Positions 34,884 through 43,328 of a stretch of DNA of 45,636 nucleotides are shown one piece after another. The translations under genes were made by a program, and so were the position numbers. The notes under the pieces are model-generated. The model saw nothing but the letters and a program-made list of their open reading frames with translations. It had not been told where the DNA came from and made no database searches. Numbering within the stretch: position 1 is the stretch's first letter; each line of letters starts with the position of its first letter. The stretch comes from Nitrospinales bacterium (lineage in GTDB: Bacteria > Nitrospinota_A > UBA7883 > JACRGQ01). The stretch is from positions 1-45,636 of the forward strand of contig JAHFEK010000003.1 in assembly GCA_023248495.1 (NCBI GenBank). The letters are read 5' to 3'.

Positions 34884-35117
34884 ATGGAAAATAGCAAGGT
34901 TGTAATGGTCTGTAATCACTGCGGCGGCAATCTGACCATGAACGGAGATATTCTTTCCTGCCTTATGTGCGGGCGCGAAGCGGATCATCTTTGCGATAAC
35001 TGCCTGATAAAGCCGGGCCAGAACGCGGGCAAAGAAAAAAAAGAGGCGAAAACCGCGGCCGGAAAAAGCATGCACAGGGCAGCCCCCAAGAAGAAGCCGG
35101 TAAAAGCGAAGCGTTAA
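34884..35117 (+). CDS. Small zinc-ribbon protein with basic tail, unknown function
   Basis: 77 residues. Two knuckles, CNHCGG and CLMCGR, plus CDNC suggest one or two bound zinc ions in the first half. The second half is a lysine/alanine/proline-rich basic tail (KKEAKTAAGKS, PKKKPVKAKR) of a kind that would bind nucleic acid. A GGAAGGA lies 12 nt upstream. It is convergent with panE and overlaps its end by 4 nt. I do not recognise a named family. Confidence 0.65.
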   Translation: MENSKVVMVCNHCGGNLTMNGDILSCLMCGREADHLCDNCLIKPGQNAGKEKKEAKTAAGKSMHRAAPKKKPVKAKR

Positions 35118-36037
35118 CGCTGGGTGCGGCCCGCCGATTCGTCAATGGCTGCCACGGCGGCCCAGATCAGTTCATTGTACGGCGTGGCAATCCCGTGTTT
35201 CCCGCCTTCTTCCACCACCGTTCCGTTCATGATGTTGATTTCAGTGGTCTTTCCCTGTTTCACATCCTGCAGCGTGGATGGGTAAACCTCCCCTCCTTTG
35301 AGGGTGTTCTCGATATATTTATCCGGCAGCGCCGTGTTTACCGGCACGCCGGCTGAATGGGCAACCGCCACCAGTTCCTCCATCAGCTTTTTAATAATGA
35401 TCCTCGTGGGGGGGTGGTTGAGAAGCGGGTGTACTGGAAGGCGGGTGAGTGCGCAGAGGCCGTTGAACCCAACATTCCACATCAGCTTTTCCCATTTGTC
35501 CTTTTTGATGTTTGTGGAAATATTGCATTTAACCCCGGCTTCCTCGAACATCCTTTTGATTTCCTCGGTTCGTTGGCTGGCTGCGCCGTCCAACTCGCCG
35601 ATAGTTATGACGCCGCGCGCGGTGTGTTCAATTTTTCCCGGCTCCTTCAGGGCGGCGCCGATGTAGGCAATGCCGCCGATAACTTTTTTTGACCCGGCGG
35701 CATCGATGAAAAACCGTTCGCTATCGGCGCCATTTTGCAGGCTGATGACAGCGGTTGTTTCGCCGGCCTGCTCTTTCAGTTCCGGCAAGAGATATGCGGT
35801 ATCTTTGTGTTTTACGCAGATGAGAATAAGGTCTAAGCCGGTGATCGGCTCAAACCGTTCAGCCGCCTGGGGGCGGACATGAAAGTCTCCCTGGCAACTC
35901 CGCACTGAAAGGCCGGAGGTCCGCAGCGTCTTCAGATGTTCCCCGCGCGCGGTGAAAAAAACTTCGTGACCAGCCGCCGATAACCGGCCGCCAAAATAGC
36001 CGCCGACCGCGCCCGCTCCCAATACCAGTATTTTCAT
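35114..36037 (-). CDS. panE: 2-dehydropantoate 2-reductase (ketopantoate reductase)
   Basis: 307 residues. N-terminal NADPH fold with MKILVLGAGAVGGYFGGRLS, central ICVKHKDT and ISLQNGAD, and the ApbA/PanE C-terminal domain with KWEKLMWNVGFNGLCALT (catalytic Lys and Asn) and YPSTLQDVKQGKTTEINIMNG. It reduces ketopantoate to pantoate in coenzyme A synthesis. The ATG at 36037 is set by the start of the Rossmann strand. A -10-like TACATT with extended TGA ends 7 nt before it and there is no Shine-Dalgarno. Confidence 0.93.
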   Translation of the reverse strand: MKILVLGAGAVGGYFGGRLSAAGHEVFFTARGEHLKTLRTSGLSVRSCQGDFHVRPQAAERFEPITGLDLILICVKHKDTAYLLPELKEQAGETTAVISLQNGADSERFFIDAAGSKKVIGGIAYIGAALKEPGKIEHTARGVITIGELDGAASQRTEEIKRMFEEAGVKCNISTNIKKDKWEKLMWNVGFNGLCALTRLPVHPLLNHPPTRIIIKKLMEELVAVAHSAGVPVNTALPDKYIENTLKGGEVYPSTLQDVKQGKTTEINIMNGTVVEEGGKHGIATPYNELIWAAVAAIDESAGRTQR

Positions 36038-36044
36038 AACCACG

Positions 36045-36053
36045 AATGTATCA
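36045..36053 (-). promoter_or_regulatory. Possible leaderless promoter of panE
   Basis: Reverse strand TGATACATT: extended -10 with TACATT at 36045-36050, 7 nt before the ATG. The -35 (TTTATG at 17 nt) is poor. Confidence 0.35.
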
Positions 36054-36148
36054 GAACCTTGTGGCCGCATAAACAGGCATTTTATCGTGGGCCGCCTTTT
36101 CCCCTCTCATAATGCGGGTTATCTGTTTGCGTTAATGTTTTTTTGCGG

Positions 36149-36154
36149 CATAAT
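36149..36154 (+). promoter_or_regulatory. Predicted -10 of the tsaE-lpt-rpoN-pts operon, leaderless
   Basis: CATAAT followed by CCGGGG and then the ATG at 36161, again exactly 6 nt apart. A weak TTGCGT lies 16 nt upstream. Confidence 0.45.
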
Positions 36155-36160
36155 CCGGGG

Positions 36161-36625
36161 ATGGCACTGTTTCCCGCGCGGCGTATCACCCGGTCCGAAG
36201 AGGAGACCGTTTCTTTCGCGCGGGAATTGGCCGCCGGGCTTCGCGTGGGGGACATACTTTGCCTTTCCGGTGAGCTGGGGGCCGGCAAAACCGCGTTTAC
36301 CCGGGGGTTGGTGAGCGGCCTGAGGGGAAAGGGGGGCGAAGCGCCGGTGAAAAGCCCAACCTACACCATTTTGAATATATACGAAGGGATGCCGCCAATA
36401 CATCATTTTGACTTTTATCGCGTGGAAAATGCGGTGGATATCACCGCTTTGGGGCTTGATGACTATTGGGGAAAGGGGATTAGCATCGTTGAATGGCCCA
36501 AGTCATTCTGTTATTCTCTTCCCGGCAGAATAATTAATGTGACGTTGGAAATAACCGGACAAAACGAACGTACCGTCGAGGTAAGCGCCCCGCATGATAA
36601 TCCGAAATATTTACTTGGCGGTTGA
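36161..36625 (+). CDS. tsaE: tRNA threonylcarbamoyladenosine biosynthesis ATPase TsaE
   Basis: 154 residues. Walker A LSGELGAGKTAFTRG, then SPTYTILNIYEG, HFDFYRVE and ISIVEWP, all diagnostic for TsaE (YjeE). It supports TsaB-TsaD-TsaC in making t6A37 of ANN-decoding tRNAs. First gene of the long operon that continues with lptC, whose reading frame overlaps its end by 32 nt. The ATG at 36161 is preferred to an in-frame upstream TTG because the promoter abuts it. Confidence 0.93.
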   Translation: MALFPARRITRSEEETVSFARELAAGLRVGDILCLSGELGAGKTAFTRGLVSGLRGKGGEAPVKSPTYTILNIYEGMPPIHHFDFYRVENAVDITALGLDDYWGKGISIVEWPKSFCYSLPGRIINVTLEITGQNERTVEVSAPHDNPKYLLGG

Positions 36626-37190
36626 CCGATCGCTGGCGACGCTTCGTTTCGCGCTGTTGGCCGCGATTTTTGGGATGATCGTGGCGGGGGGGTATTACAT
36701 AACAGCTTTTCCGAGTCCCGGCAAAACGAACCGGTTTGGCATCTCCAACGAGGGGGGCGGCGAGGGAGTGCGTGGCAGAATCAAGGTCTTCAGGATGTCC
36801 GAAAAAACGGCGGACGAAGACCGCTGGAATCTCACGGCTAACGCGGTCACCATGAAGGATGATGTGAAGGAAATGACGGAGGTGCATATGCGCTACCTGC
36901 CCGCTAAGAAAAAGGGGCTGGGCTTGGATATGTCATCCCGCGCCGCTGTGGTGCAAAACGCCACCAGCGATGTCGCGTTCAGCGGCGACGTGCTGGTCAA
37001 AACAAACGGAGCAATGCCGGCCATCCTGCAAACTCAAACGCTCAATTGGAGCCAAAAAATGCGCCAGATATCCACCGGCGACGCAGTGCGGTTGGAAAGC
37101 CGGAAAGCGGTGATTACTGGCCGGGGATTGGTGGTTGATGTCAACCGGCAAATGTTCACGGTTCTCAACGCGGTTCAGGCGACATTTTAG
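36594..37190 (+). CDS. lptC: LptC-like LPS export protein
   Basis: 198 residues. One N-terminal helix (about 17-38, LRFALLAAIFGMIVAGGYYI) anchors a periplasmic beta-jellyroll of the LptC/OstA type, seen in the repeated alternating strands (W.LTANAVTMKDDVKEMTEV, LETRKA-like turn GDAVRLESRKAVITGRG). Sequence identity to LptC is low, as is usual, but the position immediately before lptA and lptB and the single-anchor layout support it. It receives LPS from LptB2FG and passes it to LptA. The start overlaps tsaE. Confidence 0.8.
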   Translation: MIIRNIYLAVDRSLATLRFALLAAIFGMIVAGGYYITAFPSPGKTNRFGISNEGGGEGVRGRIKVFRMSEKTADEDRWNLTANAVTMKDDVKEMTEVHMRYLPAKKKGLGLDMSSRAAVVQNATSDVAFSGDVLVKTNGAMPAILQTQTLNWSQKMRQISTGDAVRLESRKAVITGRGLVVDVNRQMFTVLNAVQATF

Positions 37191-37206
37191 GATGGAGGGA
37201 TAAAGC

Positions 37207-37683
37207 ATGAAAGGCATTCCCCATATCCTATTTTTTGGGATCGTCCTGTTGGCCGCAGTGTGCGGGGCGGAACCGCTGGATCTAAAAACGTTAATTAGCG
37301 CCGACCGGATGAGCACCGAAAGCGGTGAAAATCGTATTCTTTTTGACGGGAACGTTGAAGCCCGGCACAACAACATGGTGCTCAAGGCGGATCATCTGGA
37401 AGTATATGGCGACGATAAAAAGGAGAGTTTTACCAAAATTATCGCTTTCGGCAATGTGAGGGTGACCAAAGGGGATCATCGCCTGGAAGGGGGACGCGCC
37501 GAACTTACGTATGAAGACAAAAAAGTGGTTATCACCGATAACCCTATTGTCTTTGAAAAAGAAAACAAGATCAGCGGGGAAAGGATAGTTTATTCCTATG
37601 ACAATGGGGGTATAATAATCGAAGGGGGTAGCGGAAAGAAGGCTTCCGTAGAGCTGGCGAATCCGAAACAGGCCATAAAATAG
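37207..37683 (+). CDS. lptA: LptA-like periplasmic LPS transport protein
   Basis: 158 residues. Signal peptide (about 1-20, MKGIPHILFFGIVLLAAVCG) then an OstA/LptA jellyroll: ISADRM, ILFDGNVEARHNNMVLKADHLEVY, GNVRVTKGDHRLEGGRAELTYEDK. It forms the periplasmic bridge that carries LPS to the outer membrane. ATG preceded by GGAGGGATAAAGC, a good ribosome-binding site. It lies between lptC and lptB. Confidence 0.9.
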   Translation: MKGIPHILFFGIVLLAAVCGAEPLDLKTLISADRMSTESGENRILFDGNVEARHNNMVLKADHLEVYGDDKKESFTKIIAFGNVRVTKGDHRLEGGRAELTYEDKKVVITDNPIVFEKENKISGERIVYSYDNGGIIIEGGSGKKASVELANPKQAIK

Positions 37684-37746
37684 GCATTTAGGGTGCAATG
37701 CCATGAAATTACATTATAGTTTGACTGGCGATTGGAGATTGGTATT

Positions 37747-38472
37747 TTGCGGATTTTGAAAGCTGTGGGTTTGGTAAAGACTTACAGGGGCCGTAAAGTT
37801 GTTAACAGCGTTGACGTTGAAATCCGCGAAGGCGAAGTCGTTGGTTTGCTGGGGCCGAACGGCGCCGGCAAGACAACCACTTTTTACATGATCGTTGGGC
37901 TAACCCGACCTGAAGAAGGCACGGTTTTTTTAGATGATATGGACATTACGCTGATGCCGATGTACCGCAGGTCGCGGCATGGGATCGGGTATCTTGCGCA
38001 GGAGCCGTCGATTTTTCGCAAACTGACGGTAAAGGAAAATATAATGGCGGTGCTGGAGATGATGCCGCTTTCCCGGTACGAGCGGGAGAAGCGGGTTGTC
38101 AGCCTGCTGGAGGACTTGAAGATAGGACATTTGGCCGAAAGTTCCGCTGCGTCCCTTTCCGGCGGCGAACGGCGCCGGTTGGAAATCAGCCGGACGATGG
38201 CGATTAATCCATCCTTTTTTTTACTGGATGAACCGTTCGCGGGGATTGATCCGATAGCGGTGATTGAGATACAAGGGATAATAAAAGAGTTGAAGGAAAA
38301 GGGGATCGGAATACTGATCACCGACCACAACGTGCGTGAAACGCTGGAGATAGTCGACCGCGCCTATATCATCAATGAAGGGCGCATTATCGAAAGCGGC
38401 GCGCCAGACTGGATCGTCGCGTCTGACAAGGCGCGCACCTTCTATCTGGGCAAGAATTTTTCAATGAGGTGA
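37747..38472 (+). CDS. lptB: LPS export ABC transporter ATPase LptB
   Basis: 241 residues from a TTG start. GGAG 9 nt upstream selects this TTG (37747) over the in-frame TTG at 37732. Walker A GPNGAGKTTTFYMIVG, Q-loop IGYLAQEPSIFRKLTV, signature LSGGERRRLEI, Walker B FFLLDEPFAGIDP and the H-loop ITDHNVRETL are all LptB-specific. It powers LPS extraction with LptF/LptG, which are not in the window. The stop is 7 nt before rpoN. Confidence 0.96.
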   Translation: MRILKAVGLVKTYRGRKVVNSVDVEIREGEVVGLLGPNGAGKTTTFYMIVGLTRPEEGTVFLDDMDITLMPMYRRSRHGIGYLAQEPSIFRKLTVKENIMAVLEMMPLSRYEREKRVVSLLEDLKIGHLAESSAASLSGGERRRLEISRTMAINPSFFLLDEPFAGIDPIAVIEIQGIIKELKEKGIGILITDHNVRETLEIVDRAYIINEGRIIESGAPDWIVASDKARTFYLGKNFSMR

Positions 38473-38479
38473 TGGGCTG

Positions 38480-39946
38480 ATGGGCATGGATATAAGGCTT
38501 CAGATGAAGCTCTCGCAGCGTCTTATTATGACGCCGGCGCTGCAGCAGGCCATCAAGATGCTCCCCATGACGCGTATGGAACTCATAAGCGCCATTCGGC
38601 AGGAGATCGAGGAAAACCCGTTTCTGGAAGAAGCGGCAACTGAAGACGATTCCCAGGAAGCGGATGCCGAAGCGGTGCGCGAAGCGACCGAAGTCCCGGA
38701 AGAACCCGTGCGCACCGAGTTCCAGGAAGATGCCGTCATGAAGGATGTCGTTCAGGAGAAAACCCAAACCGATGAAGTAGATTGGGACTCCTACCTTCAG
38801 GAAGAAGCGTATGATGGGGGTACCGGTGAAGGATATCAGGAACGCCCGTCGCTGGAAAACACGCTTAAAGGAAGCGAATCGCTTTACGACCATTTGCTCT
38901 GGCAGCTCAATGTCACGATCGTCCAGCCAAAACAGAATGAAATCGGCCAGCTAATCGTCGCTGATATCGATGACGACGGCTTTTTTAAAACGCCGCTGAC
39001 GGAGATCGCGGAAGAGTCGGGCGCCACGTTGGATGAAGTCGCGGAAGTTTTGGCCATTATCAAGCGGTTTGACCCGACGGGAGTCGGCGCGGCGGACGTG
39101 AAGGAATGCCTGCAGATCCAGGCCGAAGCGTTGGAGCCGGACGATCCGATAATCCGTGAGATCATCGCGGGGCATCTGGGCAATCTGAGCGAGCGTAATT
39201 ATGCGAAGATAGCCCGCGACCTGGGGGTTGACGTGGAGCGCGTGATGGAGTCAATCGAGTTCATCCGCGGTCTCGATCCTGCGCCGGGCCGCACCATCAA
39301 TCCCGAGAAGGCTCACTACGTCGAGCCGGATCTCTACCTCGTCAAGATGAACGACGACTACCATGTGCTGCTTAATGACGACGGCGTCCCGCGTTTGAAG
39401 ATCAGCCCGTATTACCGCACCATCCTGAAAGGGAAGGAACAGGTGCAGGAATCGGCCAAGGAATTCGTGGAGAGCAAATTCCGCGCGGCGGAGTGGCTTA
39501 TCAAGAGTATCGAACAGCGCCGGCAGACCATGCTGAAAGTAGGGCGGAGCATAGTGAAATTCCAGCGCGGGTTTTTAGATCACGGCATGTCGTATCTCAA
39601 GCCGTTGGTGCTCAAGGATGTGGCGGAGGATATCGGGATGCACGAGTCCACCATCAGCCGCGTTACGCGCAACAAGTACATACACACGCCGCAGGGGATT
39701 TATGAGCTGAAGTTTTTCTTCCACAGCGGCGTGGACAGCTATCTGGGTAATATGGTCTCTTCCGTCAGGGTTAAGGAGATGATCAAGAAAATCGTGACGG
39801 AGGAGGATCCGAAGAAACCGGCGACGGATGACAAGATCGTGAAGATGCTGGAAATGCAGGATGTTAAAATTGCCCGCCGCACGGTGACTAAATACCGGAA
39901 GGAACTTAAAGTGCCTCCGGCGTCTAAACGCAAAAGGATTTATTAA
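38480..39946 (+). CDS. rpoN: RNA polymerase sigma-54 factor
   Basis: 488 residues. Glutamine-rich region I (LQMKLSQRLIMTPALQQAIKML and ENPFLEE), acidic region II (about 50-110), core-binding domain, helix-turn-helix (VAEDIGMHESTISRVTRNKYI) and the RpoN box ARRTVTKYRKELKVP at the C-terminus. It recognises -24/-12 promoters and needs activators such as the protein at 22313. The arrangement lptB-rpoN-hpf-ptsN is widespread in proteobacterial relatives. Starts 7 nt after lptB. Confidence 0.97.
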   Translation: MGMDIRLQMKLSQRLIMTPALQQAIKMLPMTRMELISAIRQEIEENPFLEEAATEDDSQEADAEAVREATEVPEEPVRTEFQEDAVMKDVVQEKTQTDEVDWDSYLQEEAYDGGTGEGYQERPSLENTLKGSESLYDHLLWQLNVTIVQPKQNEIGQLIVADIDDDGFFKTPLTEIAEESGATLDEVAEVLAIIKRFDPTGVGAADVKECLQIQAEALEPDDPIIREIIAGHLGNLSERNYAKIARDLGVDVERVMESIEFIRGLDPAPGRTINPEKAHYVEPDLYLVKMNDDYHVLLNDDGVPRLKISPYYRTILKGKEQVQESAKEFVESKFRAAEWLIKSIEQRRQTMLKVGRSIVKFQRGFLDHGMSYLKPLVLKDVAEDIGMHESTISRVTRNKYIHTPQGIYELKFFFHSGVDSYLGNMVSSVRVKEMIKKIVTEEDPKKPATDDKIVKMLEMQDVKIARRTVTKYRKELKVPPASKRKRIY

Positions 39947-39968
39947 CAAGGAAAGTGAGGGTTTAAAG

Positions 39969-40307
39969 ATGCAAATACATATTCATGGCAAACATGTGGA
40001 GGTTACTCCCGCCTTGAAAGACTACGCGATGGAAAAAGCGGGTGTTCTTAACAAGTTCATCGACTTCAACATCCGCACCAACATCACTCTTTCGGTGGAC
40101 AAATTCCGCCAGAGGGCTGAAGTGACGGTAACCGGCGGCGGGGTTGAGTTCCATGGCGTCGAAGAGTCCGAGGATATGTATGCATCCATCGATAAGGTGA
40201 TGGATAAAATCTCCGCGCAAGCCAAAAAATACAAAGAGAAACTCAAAGCGCATCCGCATGTTCGCAGCACGGAAATCGCCCCCGACTTGGGTGCGGTGGA
40301 AGAATAA
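39969..40307 (+). CDS. hpf: Ribosome hibernation promoting factor (short HPF/YfiA)
   Basis: 112 residues. MQIHIHGKHVEVTPALKDYA..K, then VDKFRQRAEVTVTGGGVEFHG and EESEDMYASIDKVMDKISAQAKKYKEKL: the single-domain S30AE form, without the dimerising tail of long HPF, so ribosome dimers would not form through this protein alone. GAGGG 8 nt upstream. Usual position after rpoN. Confidence 0.95.
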   Translation: MQIHIHGKHVEVTPALKDYAMEKAGVLNKFIDFNIRTNITLSVDKFRQRAEVTVTGGGVEFHGVEESEDMYASIDKVMDKISAQAKKYKEKLKAHPHVRSTEIAPDLGAVEE

Positions 40308-40330
40308 TTTCCCTCAATTCCGGATTGATG

Positions 40331-40352
40331 GGCGGCGGTTGACCGCGCCGCC
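40331..40352 (+). terminator. GC-rich hairpin between hpf and ptsN
   Basis: GGCGGCG (40331-40337) and CGCCGCC (40346-40352) with an 8-nt loop, followed by TATTTAT but no real U-tract. It may attenuate or protect the hpf transcript rather than terminate it. Confidence 0.4.
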
Positions 40353-40374
40353 GCCGTATTTATCCGGGGATTCG

Positions 40375-40839
40375 ATGGATCGTTATTTGTTTTGGGGTAT
40401 TTTGGATGCCCGCGCGATAATCCCCTCGTTGCGAGCCGCCAATAAGGACGAGGCGTTGCGCGAAGCGGCACGGGCTTTGGCGCCTATCGGTGGCGATTCG
40501 CCCGAGCGGCTCCACCGTCTCTTCACCGCCCGCGAGAGTCAAGCCTCCACCGCGATTCGCGAAGGAATTGCCATTCCCCATATCAAGTGGGAGGGACCCT
40601 TTGTGGCCGGGTTGGCGTTTTCGCCGCCCGGGATTGAATTTGGCGCGTTGGACGGCAAGCCGGTTCATATCTTTTTCCTGTTGGCCGCGCCACGGGCGAA
40701 GGCGGGAGAGCATCTCAAAATAATGGCCCGGATTTCGCGCCTGACATTGCAGGGAGCACGGCTGGCCGCGTTGCTAAAAGAAACCCATGACACCACCACG
40801 ATAATGGGTATAATAAAATCCATTGAAGACGGGGTTTAG
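40375..40839 (+). CDS. ptsN: PTS nitrogen-type IIA component (PtsN)
   Basis: 154 residues. EIIA(Ntr) fold with the phosphorylated histidine in REGIAIPH (His69) and LDGKPVHIFFLLAAP. It accepts phosphate from an HPr-type protein and regulates rather than transports; no IIB or IIC gene is near. The ATG at 40375 starts the domain; an upstream in-frame extension to 40258 overlaps hpf and has no homology. It lies in the rpoN-hpf-ptsN order seen elsewhere. Confidence 0.92.
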   Translation: MDRYLFWGILDARAIIPSLRAANKDEALREAARALAPIGGDSPERLHRLFTARESQASTAIREGIAIPHIKWEGPFVAGLAFSPPGIEFGALDGKPVHIFFLLAAPRAKAGEHLKIMARISRLTLQGARLAALLKETHDTTTIMGIIKSIEDGV

Positions 40840-40872
40840 GCCGTTTCCAACGGGAGTCTAAAAGGGGGATAA

Positions 40873-41280
40873 ATGGTTGGCATAGTTATTTGCGCCCACG
40901 GCAATTTGGCCCACGAGTTCATGAATGCCGCCAACTTCATTACCGGCCAGAGCGGCACTCTGAATGCCGTGGCGGTCGATCACAACGTCACGCCGGGCGA
41001 TGCGCGTACTATGGTCAAAGAGGCTATCCGGGGAGCTGATGATGGCAATGGCGTATTGGTGTTTACCGATATGTACGGAGGAACTCCCTCGAATATTTGC
41101 ATCTCCTTGCAAGCCGACCTGCGTATGGAAATCATTGCCGGGGTAAATCTGCCGCAATTGGTAAAGGCGGTCAGCCTGCAAAAAACCCATGATATCGGGA
41201 CGATGGCGAGGAAGTTGCGGGATTACGGCAAGGAAAACATTTTTCTCGCATCCGATTTTCTTCGCGCCAAGGATGCGTAG
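40873..41280 (+). CDS. PTS mannose-family IIA component
   Basis: 135 residues. MVGIVICAHGNLA puts the phospho-histidine at His9, with VFTDMYGGTPSN and VNLPQLVKAV typical of the EIIA(Man) domain. Stand-alone IIA(Man) proteins next to HPr and EI without a IIC/IID permease are characteristic of regulatory PTS systems in Desulfobacterota-like bacteria. Start overlapped by nothing; its stop overlaps the HPr start by 8 nt. Confidence 0.92.
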   Translation: MVGIVICAHGNLAHEFMNAANFITGQSGTLNAVAVDHNVTPGDARTMVKEAIRGADDGNGVLVFTDMYGGTPSNICISLQADLRMEIIAGVNLPQLVKAVSLQKTHDIGTMARKLRDYGKENIFLASDFLRAKDA

Positions 41281-41539
41281 CGGCATTGTTCCGTTGGCCA
41301 ACCGTTGGGGGATGCATGCACGGCTGGCTTTTCACCTCGCGGCTGAAGCCGCCCGGTTCCGATGCTCGGTACGTTTGGGTGGAGCCGGTTCCCCCGTGGA
41401 TGCCAAAGAAATCATGTCTCTTTTGATGTTGGAGGCCATGCCGGGGGACGAACTGCGGCTGGAAACCGATGGGAATGACGAAGACGCCGCTTACGAAGCG
41501 TTAACCAGCTTCTTGCTCAACGATGCCAAACTGCTTTAA
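41273..41539 (+). CDS. ptsH: HPr phosphocarrier protein with Glu at position 46
   Basis: 88 residues. Phosphocarrier His15 in GMHARLA (the usual Pro18 is Leu). The regulatory site KSIMG reads KEIMS: Ser46 is Glu46, so HPr kinase could not act and the charge mimics Ser46 phosphate. ATG at 41273 overlaps the IIA stop. It carries phosphate from EI to IIA(Man) and PtsN. The neighbourhood lacks hprK and rapZ, which fits the lost serine. Confidence 0.92.
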   Translation: MRSGIVPLANRWGMHARLAFHLAAEAARFRCSVRLGGAGSPVDAKEIMSLLMLEAMPGDELRLETDGNDEDAAYEALTSFLLNDAKLL

Positions 41540-41548
41540 ACTTATGCG

Positions 41549-43315
41549 GTGAAGATATTTAAGGGCATACTCGCCTCGCCCGGCATCGCCATCGGCAAAG
41601 CCTATGTGCTTAACCGGTTTCGCCTCTCCGTGATGGAGCGGCAGATTGCGCGGGAGGAAATCAAGGGCGAAACCGAACGCTTCATGGCGGCGGTGGAATC
41701 CACGCGCGGTAAAATGATTCAATCCATCGGGATTGGCGTGAAGAACCTCACCAACAATCTGCGTGACATCCTGCATCCGCATCTGCAACTGCTGAATGAC
41801 CCCACCCTCATTGATCAGACGAAGGCCGCGATCGAACGGGAACTCATAAACGCCGAATGGGCGCTAAAAACCACCTATGAAAAACTGGCGCAGCGGTTCG
41901 AGAAAATCCGCGATCCGCATTTCAAGGAACGGGTCCGCGATATCGAAACGGTGGTGGACAAATTGATGCATGAATTGATGGGACGCGAGGAGGAAGACCT
42001 CGGCAGCCTCGCCGAGCCGGTGGTGGTATTTGCCCACGACCTGACTCCTTTCGATACGGCCCAGATGTCCAGCAAATACGTGCTCGGCTTCGTGACCGAA
42101 ACCGGGGGGAAAACGTCGCATACCGGGATCATCGCCTCATCATTGTGGATACCGGCGGTGGTCGGCATTCCGAAGATCACCAAAGCGGTGGAAAGCGGCG
42201 ATCCCGTCATTGTGGATGCGCTTACCGGCATGGTGCTGGTGAATCCCTCCGACCAGCAGTTCCAGATATATAACCGCAAACGTCAACTGTTCTTCTATCA
42301 CGACCGCGAGTTGGAGAAAGAATCAAAGTTGCCAGCCGTCACGTTGGATGGCAAGGCCGTGAAGCTTATGATGAATATTGAATCGTCGCAGGACATCCAT
42401 GTCGTGGCGGAACATGGCGCCGAGGGGATCGGGCTGTACCGCACCGAATTTCTGTTCGTCCGCGATAACCGCTTGCCGGACGAGGATGAGCAGTTCGAAG
42501 ATTACCGCAAGGTGGCCGAAAACATTTCGCCCCACGCCGCCATTATCCGCACGCTTGACCTCGGGGGAGACAAGGTTCCCTCCGACTTTAAGGAAGAGCC
42601 GGAGGAAAACCCGGCGTTGGGATTGCGGGCCATCCGGTATTGCCTGCGCAATCCCGCCATTTTCCGCGCCCAATTACGGGCTATCCTGCGCGCATCGGCG
42701 TACGGCCCGCTAAAAGTCATGTTTCCCATGGTTAGCAGTATTGAGGAGATTCGCAAGGCGCAGAGTTTGTTGGGGGGCGCAATGCGCGAGCTGGAAAAGG
42801 AAAAGGTGAATTTCAACCGTGACATCGAAGTGGGGATGATGATCGAAACCCCGTCGGCGGCACTTATGGCGGAACAGTTCGCGCAATACGTCGATTTTTT
42901 TTCCATCGGAACGAATGACCTTATCCAATACCTGCTGGCGATCGACCGGGGCAACCAAAAGGTGGCCCACCTGTATCAGCCTTTGAATCCGGCGGTGATC
43001 CGTCTGTTGCATATGGTTATTAAAGCCGCAAACCAGAATAATGTCGCCGTGAGCATCTGCGGCAAAATGAGCGCCGATCCGTTCTATGCCTATCTGTTGC
43101 TCGGCATGGGGGACGTGGAAGCCCTCTCCATGGAAGCCCATTCCATTCCGAAAGTGAAAAAGTTCATCCGCGGCATTTCGTTGTACGATGCCCGCAAGCA
43201 TGTTCAAAAAATACTTCAGCTTCAGCATGTGCGCGATATCAAGAAGTACCTCATAGCCAACATTTCACCGTTACTGACGGAAGGAATGTTCTCCGAATTG
43301 ACCGTGGAGGATTGA
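41549..43315 (+). CDS. ptsI: PTS enzyme I (phosphoenolpyruvate-protein phosphotransferase)
   Basis: 588 residues, GTG start 9 nt after HPr. Phospho-histidine in TGGKTSHTGIIA, PEP-binding GIGLYRTEFLF and RTLDLGGDK, IGTNDLIQYLLAIDR, and the catalytic Cys in SICGKMSADP. It transfers phosphate from PEP to HPr. No N-terminal GAF domain, so it is the general rather than the nitrogen-type enzyme I. Confidence 0.96.
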   Translation: MKIFKGILASPGIAIGKAYVLNRFRLSVMERQIAREEIKGETERFMAAVESTRGKMIQSIGIGVKNLTNNLRDILHPHLQLLNDPTLIDQTKAAIERELINAEWALKTTYEKLAQRFEKIRDPHFKERVRDIETVVDKLMHELMGREEEDLGSLAEPVVVFAHDLTPFDTAQMSSKYVLGFVTETGGKTSHTGIIASSLWIPAVVGIPKITKAVESGDPVIVDALTGMVLVNPSDQQFQIYNRKRQLFFYHDRELEKESKLPAVTLDGKAVKLMMNIESSQDIHVVAEHGAEGIGLYRTEFLFVRDNRLPDEDEQFEDYRKVAENISPHAAIIRTLDLGGDKVPSDFKEEPEENPALGLRAIRYCLRNPAIFRAQLRAILRASAYGPLKVMFPMVSSIEEIRKAQSLLGGAMRELEKEKVNFNRDIEVGMMIETPSAALMAEQFAQYVDFFSIGTNDLIQYLLAIDRGNQKVAHLYQPLNPAVIRLLHMVIKAANQNNVAVSICGKMSADPFYAYLLLGMGDVEALSMEAHSIPKVKKFIRGISLYDARKHVQKILQLQHVRDIKKYLIANISPLLTEGMFSELTVED

Positions 43316-43328
43316 ACCCGCCCGCGGG

